Below are positions 1 to 9,917 of a DNA stretch of 32,312 nt, piece after piece. Source of the stretch: Tieghemiomyces parasiticus (taxonomy: Eukaryota; Kickxellomycota; Dimargaritomycetes; Dimargaritales; Dimargaritaceae); contig JANBPT010000525.1 of NCBI GenBank assembly GCA_027575765.1, positions 1 through 32,312 of the forward strand. The letters run 5' to 3'. Each line of letters starts with the position of its first letter. The first letter of the stretch is position 1. Below the pieces are notes generated by a model, which saw nothing but the letters and a program-made list of their open reading frames with translations, ran no database searches and was not told the DNA's origin. The translations under genes and the position numbers were made by a program.

Positions 1-1833
1 GCTTCCTCATCCTAGCGAAACCTTCTCCCACCCCACCCTTGGCAAGTTATTGTCTTGGTTCTGGAATTGTAATTGACGACGGGCCGTCTACTTGACCTGC
101 ATTTCGATCCTTTCCCTCTGATATAAGGTCCTGTATTTAACAAGTGAATTGACTAGAAAAGAACGGCGTTCCGTAATTGAACAGCGTGAGGCGTCTGGTG
201 GGTAGGAAAGCAGATATTCAGAAATATGTTACTAGGAGGGGGGGAGGAGGTTGTGAAGCGCGCAATCGCGTGCGTGCGCAGTGTGAAATAATCCGCAGGT
301 GTGGGAAGAGGGGTGATGGTACGCCATGGTATTCACTCATGGTTGGTGAATAGCATAGTGCCCGCGGATGTATCACCAGGGTGAGAGATACCGCGTGTAA
401 GGGGTAGTTAATCGCGTGGGGACGGCCAGATGCGCAGAGACTGTTTTGACGCCCAAAGACCATTAGACAGAGCGGCCGAGCTAATCAGTAAATATTGCCT
501 ATCCGGTAGGGAAGTTGTCGTAGGTGAGAGCACGAGGGGTCTGGTCGTAATGGTATGCAAGGAAATGTAGCAAATAAGCGGCTGGTGTGTAATCATGATG
601 CTCTGGGAGTAACAATAGTCGGGTTTTAGATACCGGGGAATTGGTAGACTGCGGCTTAGGTCTGCTGACCACCCTTGATAAATCAACAGAGTCAGTATTT
701 AGTACAAGTAGCCCCTAACTGAAGGACATCAAACAGTTGAGAGCTAGCATTGGTGAGTGGGCTCTGAGGATGGTCACCCAAACAACAGGTTGTAGAAATT
801 GCAAATAGTAGTGAAGACGTAAGTAGGCTGTTTCTAGTAAGTGAACCTATTGGCGATGAAATTATGGTGGTATTGGTGCTGAGGGGAAAGTGGACCATCA
901 TGGAGGGTGTTGGGCACTTGATAGGCTAGCTTTACTCTAACTATGGGCTATATCAGCCGTACATCACGTAGAGTGGCATTCTTACCACAATCCCGTGTGT
1001 ACCTGTTACCAAATTATCACCATTCAATCTCCTGCGTCCGTTTCCTCGCTAGTACTCCAGGGCATTCGGGAGCCAACTTTCTTCACAAAAAGAAACCCAG
1101 GCGATAGATGATGGCTGAGGCAGATGACGAACGTAGGTTAGGCACGGTAGAGTCACTGGATATTGACTTTAGGCATTCCATTTTATGCACCGAGTGCTGA
1201 AGCCGGCCTTCCACAGCTGAGGTACGTGGTCAAGTTGGTCGTCGAATCGAATAAAGGAGAGAGGGCTAATGACCGTTGGGAAGACAAGGGCAGAGGCGTT
1301 CATTATGGCTTGCACATAATTAGGGAAAACGGAGATTGCAAGCCACACTGGGGAGCATGTCAGTTGTAGAAAACAATCGGCTTGACAGGTGAGATTGGAA
1401 GTGACGCTCCGCCACTTGGATCGTAAGGAAAGGATGGCAGTAAATAATGGGCTTTATTGGAGGTATTCAGGGACATGATTTATTCCACCGGATATCCTCC
1501 ATAGAGTAGCATTATCGGTGGTCCATTCGGCAGACCAGATATCCTGATACCCTCTCCGGCCAATGTATTTAAAGAAACGGTTTCCCCTGTACGTGTCGAT
1601 ATGCAGCTGACATTAATAATATGAACAATTATACACCAATTGATAATAAGCAGGTTAATTCTAAAATATACAAGGTATCATGAGAAGAATCCAAATGCCA
1701 TGGCGCGTTTAGTAGAATTTAATTCACTTTTTTATTAAGTTGCAGTATATATACATACCACAATTTATAGGCAGTTTCATACTTGCTCCTTTTGCAAAAC
1801 AATCTTATAAACCTTGTGGTGGCATTAAAGAAC
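1..1833. other. Gene-poor stretch, nothing recognised
   Basis: I see no open frame with coding character, family motif, RNA gene or repeat here. The short open frames have mixed codon use and no recognisable domains. The stretch lies at the window edge, so it may be intergenic DNA or the outskirts of a gene outside the window. Confidence 0.5.
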
Positions 1834-2388
1834 CTAGGAGTGGCAAAACACAACCTTCTGGAGTAACGGACAATGGTCAGCGAGGGCAGTGTTGACTAGA
1901 AGGTCCCTTCTGACTCCATTTCCCAGGACCAGTGTGGTCAACTGACTCTTACGCGGGAAGAGGTAGAGTAAGGTGTTAAAGTTTAAGGCGGGTGTCTCGT
2001 GGCCGTCCTGGGCTTCCAGAATTATGGTCTTGGCCTTTTTCAGTAGGTTTGCCAGTGGAAAATGGCCGAGACCTCTGGTGTGACTGGCGACCCACACTAA
2101 TCTTACGGTGTGAACATTACACAGGTACTGTGCAAATCTATAGAGCAGAGTGTAATTAGTGCGAAGTATTGGCCCGTTAAGAACAATAGTGATGGTATTG
2201 ATGTCTTGTCCATTCTCAGATACTAGTTTCATAATTGGGCTCAGGTTTGAGCAGCAGTGGATCAATATGCCCTGGTCGAAGTTATTAGAGATGTAAGACG
2301 ACCACATTGGACTTATGAAGTAGAGTTTGGCCTTGTAATGGAATCGGTATATGCTAGGGTGAGATTGATACCTAAACGCTTTTTGCAT
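1834..2388 (-). pseudogene. Possible remnant of a leucine-rich-repeat / F-box-like protein
   Basis: This is an open frame of 184 codons on the minus strand, starting at an ATG at 2388. The C-terminal half is rich in evenly spaced leucines and hydrophobic residues and ends in a segment with LTTLVLGNG followed about 20 residues later by CPLLQKVVF. That resembles the 'cluster of hits ... CPLL..L.L' pattern of fungal F-box/LRR proteins. No F-box helix pair is evident, and the frame is closed by a stop (TAA) only five codons upstream of the ATG. Codon use is AT-rich, unlike the high-GC3 genes elsewhere in the window. A decayed fragment or a chance frame are both possible; I did not find upstream exons. 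Confidence 0.3.
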
Positions 2389-5011
2389 AGCAAATCGGAG
2401 TGGCAGAGGTTAAAAGTGACCATAAATGGCGCGGTGCGGAAGGAGACAACGTGTAAAAGGGAGTTGAAATTTAAGCTTACTTTGGCTAGATTTCACCCTT
2501 TCAAAGTATAACCTGGATATCTTTATATATGCGCAACGGCGGCCGTCAAACTACAAGGCAGATGACCAGGCCTTGGCCACTGACCACCTCCATTACACCT
2601 CCTATTGCACCGCTGATTTGGGCAATGCAGATGGTAAAACCAACAAAGAAAAAGAGGCTTGATCAGTATACTCTGTTTGGCCCTTGCCTTCACGTTTGAC
2701 CGCTTAAGTAGCCATCATCTCTTTTTTAGGGAAAACTAGGGTGAGTATTCCTCTACAGTACAGTAGCAACTTGACCTTCATAATATCGACCATTCTCCCC
2801 TGCAGAAATATTCCATGGGAACCCGATCCGAAGCCGTCTATCCATTGCTCTTTGTTACCGCCTGGTTTGTTTACTTGCCCTTCACATTCAACCTCAATAC
2901 TAGCTGCTTGATCAGTGGCAGCTATGCTAACCAACCGGGTCAGGACTACCCAGTTGCTAAATCATCTAGCCCCAGGCACCCCAGCTGACCTACCATCCAA
3001 TTGAACCATGTCCCTTTTACTCAAAACAGGCATATTGACAACTACCGCTAGCCGGGGCTATCCCTGGTCTCCTGCGAATTTCAGGCCATGGATTATGCTA
3101 GGCCTTGAACTACAGCCCTGTTCTATGCAAGCCACCTACGGCCCAACGGGTTAGTGCAGTTCATCACTTGATCACATAGGCGACCTCTGTCCTAAAACCT
3201 GGCTATCTCGTCAACGCTGTATAATCCTAAGCTCGCCTTGACTAATGCCGGTTAATCAACCCCCTAGGCATTACCTTTACGCTTTCACAAACCACGCCAC
3301 TAACTCCGTGTTTCCGATTAATTATTGCACTTTTGATGAGGCCGAAACGGGGGGATGGATTCTTGATAGGTTGGTGGCGCGGGTATGGGCATAGACATGA
3401 CTCGCGGAAGATTCTTTTAATCACCTATACCTCTATAGCGACGACCTTCATATGAAGCGGTTAGATTAACTGTGGCTCGTTGTATGGCTCGTACTTCCTC
3501 GTTGTGTGTGTTTTGTGGAGACAACTTCAGCATGAAAAAGCACTTTCTGCACTGCATATGATAAAAGGGACAGTACTTCGACTGGTCATATTTAATACCG
3601 AGCCAACAGGGTATGCCTTATGTGGTGAGGTCTACTTTACTGCCCATCAGCCAGCATCTTCCATTGAATTACGGATCAGAACGGGTTGGGGAAAGTGGCC
3701 CATAGCTTCGATCAAGCAGTACGGTTCATCATAGGTTATGATCACTTTGTGGTGAATGTAGGGTAAACACTCAGAAAGAGGTAACTAGGAGGTTACCGAG
3801 TGCTCAATTGGACACGCGAGCAGTAGGAAAGACGGGGGAGAAGGTGTCTTGGCACTCGCATGGGAAATTTAAACGCTAAAGAGCTCTGATGTTGTTTACG
3901 GATAGGAGGATATCAGATATCGAGGTGCGGTGAAAATAGTAGGATCTGTTGAACACGGTAAAGGCGTTCAATCGACCAAGCCCGCAGGGTAGGGCGGTAG
4001 AGCCGCCATACTGAATAGATCATCTCGCAGAGTCAGGTCCAAGCCAATGCCCAATATGTGTCGGTCGTTGCATACAGTGGGGTGCAGTACGTGGTCATAG
4101 CTCGGATCCAAGACTATAGCGGGTTATGATTCCCCGGCCCCATTTTGAAGGATACACAGATGGACCAAGGGCCATTGACGAATCAGACGGCTGCATCATT
4201 TCAAGCATTGAGTGGGTGATGTGGTGCAACTCTTTATATAGGATACCGTGGTGCTATTTATTGAAATAACTCTAGCACACGTCGCTACCCAGGATGGCCT
4301 ACGTTCTCCCCGCACTCACTGTTGCTACAGTCCCAAGGGCTTAGGAGCGGAATCATTCAGGCTGAGGAGGACTAGCCCGACAACGTCAACCTTGCAGGAC
4401 CTCCAGTCCCCTACGGCGGGCTGCTGGCTCAGCTTAGCCTTTCGTAAGTCACTTCTCCAGATCGATCCAACCTATCGACTCGACGACGCCGGCAGCCTGT
4501 CCACGGGCCCTATAGATCACGTCCGATCGTCTCCTGGTTCCCTCACTCCACTCATAATCATCTATCTACGGCGGTAGCCAGACAACGTACCTGCGACCTC
4601 CCTACCCATAGCGAATACCAACGCCGATAGGGATTGTTTTCATGTGGGACTGAGAGGCGGGTGACGGCGTTGTACAGGGGAAGAAATAGGAGGGGCGCAG
4701 TACAGGCGTAGATGTACACTGTTGGCGTTGCTCCCTTATCCTTCCCATTGTCTTTCCAACTTTGCATGCCAACTGACCTTTCCTCCTCTGACGGAGTTTC
4801 ACTCATTTGAAATCACGACCCCCCCCCCTCCACTAGCCATACGTCAGGTAAGTGGCCTGACTTGGGCCCCAGTTCTCCCCTTGCCGATCGGTGACGCAGA
4901 GCTAAAAGTTGCCAAGGCTGTCTTGCGAGGAAGGGGATTCGAGCCTGACGAGTGCTATCCATGCTTAACCTCTTCCAATTCCACCCCTCATCCACCACTC
5001 ACCCTGCCAGC
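2389..5011. other. Gene-poor stretch upstream of the MAPR gene
   Basis: No supported gene. Several short frames overlap one another on both strands without recognisable domains. The last few hundred bases (about 4800-5011) are pyrimidine-rich and probably contain the promoter and 5' leader of the MAPR gene. Confidence 0.45.
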
Positions 5012-5623
5012 ATGATTCAAGAAGTACTTAGCCGCTTTCTCCACGACTTCAAGGACAACCCGATCAACTGGGTCCTGGCGGCGGCCCTAATCTACATGGT
5101 CCAGGCCATTCTCTTCCCTTCGGTGCGCGGCGCCCCCGCGACAGAGACCGGGACCGCCCCAGAGACCTCAGACACCCGGGCTGCTGACCAGGCCTCGTCA
5201 TCGAAGAAAGCCTCCCCCGCCGCCTCGTCCTCAGTCACCCCGGCCAGCCGTGACACGATCAAGCACCCGGAAACCGTCGTCTTCAAGGAATACACCATGC
5301 GGGAGCTCCTGCCTTATAACGGGACCGATGGGAGCCCCAACGGCAAGATTTACATGGCTGTCAGTGGTAAGGTGTTCGACGTGTCCCGCGGGGCCAACTT
5401 TTACGGACCCCAGGGTCCCTATGGTAACTTTGCCGGTCAGGACGCCTCCCGCGGTCTGGCCAAGGGCACATTCGAGAAGGATATCCTGCCTGACGTCGGG
5501 AAACCTATCGATACGCTCGAGGACCTGAACGCCGAAGAGCGTGATGCTCTCAAGGACTGGGAGTCGCTGTTCGTCAGCAAGTACCCCCAGGTTGGTGTCC
5601 TGGTCAATGAGAAGGATGATTAA
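5012..5623 (+). CDS. Membrane-associated progesterone-receptor (MAPR) / Dap1-like cytochrome b5-fold heme protein
   Basis: A 203-residue intronless gene. Residues about 17-36 form one hydrophobic membrane segment (NPINWVLAAALIYMVQ). A low-complexity Ala/Ser/Thr linker follows (about 40-80), then the cytochrome b5-like domain (about 88-190). The domain carries the hallmark stretch FYGPQGPYGNFAG followed by DASRGLA. Tyr131 and Tyr137 correspond to the tyrosines of the PGRMC1/Dap1 heme pocket. The C-terminal DWESLFVSKY is also family-typical. Family members sit in the ER or other endomembranes, bind heme and support cytochrome P450s such as Erg11 in sterol synthesis. I chose the ATG at 5012 because it has A at -3 and starts just before the membrane anchor; an in-frame ATG at 4961 would add 17 residues. 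Convergent with the complex I gene downstream. Confidence 0.93.
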   Translation: MIQEVLSRFLHDFKDNPINWVLAAALIYMVQAILFPSVRGAPATETGTAPETSDTRAADQASSSKKASPAASSSVTPASRDTIKHPETVVFKEYTMRELLPYNGTDGSPNGKIYMAVSGKVFDVSRGANFYGPQGPYGNFAGQDASRGLAKGTFEKDILPDVGKPIDTLEDLNAEERDALKDWESLFVSKYPQVGVLVNEKDD

Positions 5624-6126
5624 ACTTGGTACGCCCTCCGCCCGGCGCGCACCGGTTAATTGCTATTCGCCCGCCTTTTTGGACAGTGTGCAGTGTTGCC
5701 CACGCCCTTCAAGCGCCACCAGCGTTTATTTTTTGTCCCCTCCTACCCACTTTAGCATCTTTGCACCCATCATTAAACCATTCTGAACTCAAGGCCCCTG
5801 CTATCTCCGCCTTTCTTTATTTATATCCTTGCCGTATTGCTTCTTAACTCCGTTGTTTTATCGGTCGGCGTCCCTGGTTCCCACTTTACCAAACTCATAA
5901 CTTACCCGACGGTCTCATTGGGTGTAGTCTTTATAAAAATAATAAGCATAGGGCGAAGATAACCCATTCCTCCGTTAAGTTGCGGTGCTCTATCCGATTG
6001 GGGTGTTTGTGAGTTGGGGAGGTTGGAAGGGCGCCCATATTGATGAAGTATAAAAGCCAAAACCAAACAAAAGATGTGGTGCACCCACCACCCCAAATAT
6101 CTCAGTGCAGTTGCCCCACACGTACC
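5624..6126. other. Convergent intergenic region (3' ends of the MAPR and complex I genes)
   Basis: About 500 bases between two stop codons that face each other. The plus-strand half is C/T-rich (CTTTATTTATATCC near 5815) and the half nearer 6127 has AT-rich runs (ATAAAAATAATAAGC near 5935), as expected for 3' untranslated and polyadenylation sequence. No gene seen. Confidence 0.5.
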
Positions 6127-7536
6127 TTAACGGTCCACCTCGCCGAACACCAGGTCACAGGTACCAATGATGGTGACCATGTCAGCCAGCATGTGGTCGC
6201 GGGCCATCTTGTCGGTGACAGCCAGATGGGCGAACCCGGGGGCCTTGATTTTACAGCGGTAGGGGCGGTTGGAGCCATCAGACACAAGGTAGACGCCAAA
6301 CTCGCCCTTGGGGGCCTCGATAACGGTGTAGGTATCGCCAGGGGGCACGTAGTAACCCTCGGAGTAGAGCTTGAAGTGATGGATAAGGGCCTCCATGTTC
6401 TCCTTCATGTGGGCGCGGGGCGGCGGCGCAATCTTCCAGTCCTCGACCTTGACCGGGCCCTCGGGCATCTGCTCGAGACACTGCTGGATGATGTGGAGGG
6501 ACTGGCGCATCTCCTCAATGCGGCAGAGGTACCGGTCGTAACAGTCCCCGCGGGTCCCCACGGGCACGTCAAACTTGACCCGGTCGTAGGCGTCGTAGGG
6601 TGCTTCCTTGCGGATATCCCAGCGCACCCCGGACCCGCGCAACATCACACCGGAGCACCCCCAGTCCATGGCCTCCTGCGCCGTGAGCACGCCGATATCG
6701 ACCGTACGGCTCATCCAGATCCGGTTGGCCGACACGACCTCCTCCATCTCATCCAAGCGGCTGGTGTACTGCTTGGCCCAGGTATAAATGTCGTCCATGA
6801 GACCGATGGGCATGTCGGAGGCAACGCCGCCGGGACGCACGTAGGCCGCGTGCATGCGAGCACCGGACACCCGCTCGTAAAACTCCATCAAGCGCTCGCG
6901 CTCTTCAAACTGCCACAGGAACGGAGACAGGGCGCCAACGTCCATGATGTGGGTGGTAATGGCCATGATGTGGTTGAGGATACGGGTAATTTCGCCAAAC
7001 AGGGTGCGAATGTACTTGGCGCGCAGCGGGATATCAACGTTCAGCAGCTTCTCCACCGCCAGCGAGTACGCCTGCTCGTTGGTCATCATGGACACGTAGT
7101 CCAGCCGGTCAAAATACGGCAACGCCTGCAGGTACGTTTTGTACTCGATAAGCTTCTCCGTACCGCGGTGCAGAAGCCCCACGTGCGGGTCGGCCCGCAC
7201 GATGCGCTCGCCCTCCAGCTCCAGAATCATGCGTAGCACGCCGTGGGCGGCCGGATGCTGGGGTCCAAAGTTGATGGTGTAGGGCTTCACGCTGACCTCG
7301 GGAGAGAGCACTTCCTCCGGGTTGGGCGACATGTCGTCCATCGGGATTCTAAAATCGGGCACCTCTGGCTGGTCAAACTTTTGCGGCGGCAGCGTCGCTT
7401 GTCCGCGCACCGAGTTTAGGAGAGCAGACCGGTGGGCTCCGGCAGGCCGGGTGGTGCGGGTCAGCGGGGTGAGGCGGGCCGCTAGCGTCGGCCGGGCCAG
7501 GGCCGCGAGACGTAGCTTGGAGGCCAGGAAGGACAT
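6127..7536 (-). CDS. NADH:ubiquinone oxidoreductase (complex I) 49 kDa subunit, mitochondrial
   Basis: A 469-residue intronless gene on the minus strand, orthologous to NDUFS2 / Neurospora nuo-49 / bacterial NuoD. This subunit forms much of the ubiquinone-binding site at the foot of the peripheral arm of complex I in the mitochondrial matrix. The first 45 or so residues are rich in Arg, Ala, Leu and Ser without acids ([16 protein letters not shown]), a typical matrix presequence. Signature blocks in order: [12 protein letters not shown] (91-102, including the quinone-site histidine loop), [13 protein letters not shown] (about 123-135), [15 protein letters not shown] (141-155, with the conserved quinone-site tyrosine in LDY), a central [13 protein letters not shown], and a C-terminus ending GEVDR as in nearly all homologues. 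Length fits fungal orthologues. Long open frames on the opposite strand are by-products of high GC3. Confidence 0.97.
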   Translation of the reverse strand: MSFLASKLRLAALARPTLAARLTPLTRTTRPAGAHRSALLNSVRGQATLPPQKFDQPEVPDFRIPMDDMSPNPEEVLSPEVSVKPYTINFGPQHPAAHGVLRMILELEGERIVRADPHVGLLHRGTEKLIEYKTYLQALPYFDRLDYVSMMTNEQAYSLAVEKLLNVDIPLRAKYIRTLFGEITRILNHIMAITTHIMDVGALSPFLWQFEERERLMEFYERVSGARMHAAYVRPGGVASDMPIGLMDDIYTWAKQYTSRLDEMEEVVSANRIWMSRTVDIGVLTAQEAMDWGCSGVMLRGSGVRWDIRKEAPYDAYDRVKFDVPVGTRGDCYDRYLCRIEEMRQSLHIIQQCLEQMPEGPVKVEDWKIAPPPRAHMKENMEALIHHFKLYSEGYYVPPGDTYTVIEAPKGEFGVYLVSDGSNRPYRCKIKAPGFAHLAVTDKMARDHMLADMVTIIGTCDLVFGEVDR

Positions 7537-8379
7537 GATCCACGGAATGGGAAGGGTGAAAAAGAGCTACGTATATCAAGTGAGGGAGGATGGAAGGATG
7601 GGAGAATGGGAGGGTGATCGTTTAAAGGCAGCGGGATGTAACGGGTAAGCTGGTCCGAATGTGGGTGGTACGTCCGGTTACAAATGTAAGGTTGGGGATG
7701 AATCGGACGGTGAAGCCAAAACGAGAAGTGGATATCCGATGCGGTTAGCAGTGAATCAGGGTTGCCAATTGGTGGAGCGTGCCAGGCATGGGGCTGAACT
7801 GCTGGGTCTTCAAAGCTATTCTACAGCGCTAGAGGCCCGATTGAGAGGCTGGCTGTTCTGGAGTTAGGGCGCTCCTACCAGACACCCCTCCCATGAGTGA
7901 GACCACGACACGCCACCTGGCACGTACGCAATATCAAGGGGCGAGGGCATGCCGGTGGGACCTCCCTTTATGCGATAGGCAAGGACACGCGGCCTCTGAG
8001 TTACAGACAGGCTAATGGGCGCAAGGAATATGGCTCTCCAGAGTGCGTAGATACCTGGTCTGCTGCGGAGCATCTTAAAAAAGCGGGCGAGACCGAGGGG
8101 AGGGCGTCAGCCCCGGCTGCCTAGAGGTCGACACGGTCATTCAAGGTCATAGATAGAACCATTGGTGAGGTCGCCAGGTGGGCATTATGTGCTGGGTATA
8201 GGTTGTGGTTTATTTGTGCAAAAAGGGTAGGGGAATAGCCCAACCATGTGGGTTTAAAACAACGTACGGCGGGGTGCCCGTCTAAAGAGAACTTGCCCCC
8301 CTCCCCACCGCCGCTTACAAAAGGGGGTGGGCGGAAGTGCAGCAGGAGCTAGGAGTCGGCTTACTAAAATCTAACCGAG
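7537..8379. other. Intergenic region between complex I 49 kDa and SERF genes
   Basis: Contains the promoter/5' leader of the 49 kDa gene and the 3' region of the SERF gene, both on the minus strand. A pyrimidine run on the minus strand (8296-8312 region) and an AATAAA on the minus strand (8209-8214) are the only features noted. Short frames on both strands show no domains. Confidence 0.45.
8209..8214 (-). terminator. Candidate polyadenylation signal of the SERF gene
   Basis: AATAAA on the minus strand, about 165 bases past the SERF stop codon at 8380. Position and sense fit; there is no direct evidence of use. Confidence 0.35.
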
Positions 8380-8838
8380 TCAAGCCTTGGGGGCACTTGC
8401 GGCCGCTGCCAGTTTCTCGGCAGCTTTCTGTGAAGGTGAAGTCGGAGAGGGATGGTAAGTAGAGTTAGGGCATGTATAGCTCCCAGGGAGCTGGGTTAGT
8501 ACTAGTCAGAGCTTCTGTCTTGGTCGTCTAGGAGGAAGCTACCCACCGGTAAGCATCAGGAACGAGCCCCAAAGCCAACTCCCCTCGCGGGATGTCTGAT
8601 GTGCCATGATAACCGTCGCTGCAACACCAGTCGTCTCAATCTTGAGCAGGCCGATAGTGAAAGGGTCGGGCCGCAACTCAGCCTCACGGCTTACCTTCTG
8701 CTTCTCGCGCATAATGTTAGCGTCATCCTCCTTCTTCTTGATGAGGGCCCGACCGTCGGTGGTCTTGCCCTTGCCTTGCTTGTCGGCCTTCTTGCGGGCC
8801 TTTTCCCGGGCGAGTTCGCGCTGGTTACCACGGGTCAT
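8380..8838 (-). CDS. SERF (4F5) family small basic protein, two exons
   Basis: Spliced gene: complement(join(8380..8427, 8695..8838)), 63 residues. Exon 1 gives the family signature MTRGNQRELAREKARKK and continues to NIMREKQK. The reading frame runs on past this point but loses family character exactly at a GTAAGC donor (8694 downward). A matching acceptor (TTCACAG, ending at 8428) leads into a 48-base terminal exon coding KAAEKLAAAASAPKA and a stop, the lysine/alanine-rich tail expected of the family. The intron is phase 0 and 267 nt. SERF proteins are small, highly charged, mostly disordered proteins that modify amyloid aggregation and bind nucleic acids. Confidence in the family is high from the N-terminus; the last exon rests on splice sites and composition. 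Confidence 0.88.
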
Positions 8839-9917
8839 GGTTGTAAAATGGTTAGAGATTGGCGTCACGAGATGAACTGAATGAGGAGGTGCCTGGCGAG
8901 GGCGGCGGCTGGTGTACGGAGAGTGGAATCGAGAATGGAGAGAACAGGTGCGGATTGACTGGAGGATTGTAGCTGAAGGATGCAAGACCATGAGGGGTTG
9001 CTGGTGAGACTCATCGCGTAGCCACCCACCTCCCCCCCAAAAAAAAACGCAAGGTGGAGGGTAGGTGCGGGGTTGGGTGGGTAGGCGGGGTGGTAGGAAG
9101 CGGATATAGAAGCCAGGCGAAGTGTGGTGGGATGGAACAGGCGGGGGGATTTTAGGGAGGCCGCGTTTGACATGGAGGGGTGGGATAAGGGAAACTCGGC
9201 TGAGCCGCCCCGAACAGAACGTCTGGCAGCCGCAACGGAATTTGGGAACCAAGCATCACCCTGTATGGCGCCCCGGGTGGGTCTTTGGCAGAAGTGGAGG
9301 GCGTGCCAAGTGTACATGTCATGAAGGGAAGCATCCCGCCTGTCGGGTCAGCTGGCGGCGGTGATGCTGGTCATACTGGCCGTTTCCCGGTCACTACTAT
9401 ACTCTGCGGGCTGACCTCGACAACATTGCTCACCACGGTAACCGAGTCGATCAACTCACATACAGAGCCGCCCATCCCCTTCAGTCGTATGTCCTTCGAT
9501 CACCCGGCCCTTCCAGCGGTTAGTGCATCACCCCTGGGCTGGTCTAATTAAAAAGCCAACGCCACTCGATCTAAGTTGCCAGGACACTAGTCTCCGGGCC
9601 ACGCGACCTTGACTAGTTCGGGGTATGGATAAAGATTTAATTGTGCGACAAACGGAACCCAAAAACACTTGCCCTATCTAAGTGAGAAAGGGCAGTAGAC
9701 GAGGGAGGGGAGAGAGGGCGGGGGGCTTGAACGAGGTGTAGGCTGAAATAATTGAAAAGATAATGAAAGCATAGGAGCAAAGAAAAAATACCGCAGAGAA
9801 CGGTGGCCGCTAAACTGTCAACAACCAAGGAGCAGACGACCACCAGAGTGGAACTGGCGGGTGAGGGATGATAAGGCCGACGGATTGGATAGCGGAGAGA
9901 GGGGAGGGTGCAAGTTT
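8839..9917. other. Intergenic region between SERF and eIF3c genes
   Basis: Holds the SERF promoter/5' leader and the eIF3c 3' region. A homopolymer run (C8 next to A9, about 9032-9048) lies upstream of SERF. Overlapping frames of up to about 237 codons on the minus strand here include the SERF first exon plus read-through; the rest lacks domains. No other gene supported. Confidence 0.45.

Noticed and set aside
4885..5000. tRNA-like B box (GGCTCGAATCC on the minus strand)
   Set aside because: The flanking bases do not form a T-stem and no A box or acceptor stem fits.
4952..5011. Upstream start for the MAPR protein
   Set aside because: The frame opens with GTG at 4952; the ATG at 4961 has a poorer context and would put 17 non-conserved residues before the usual N-terminus.
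6040..7236. 398-codon frame on the plus strand
   Set aside because: It lies fully opposite the complex I 49 kDa gene; His/Val/Gly-rich composition is the antisense shadow of high-GC3 codons.
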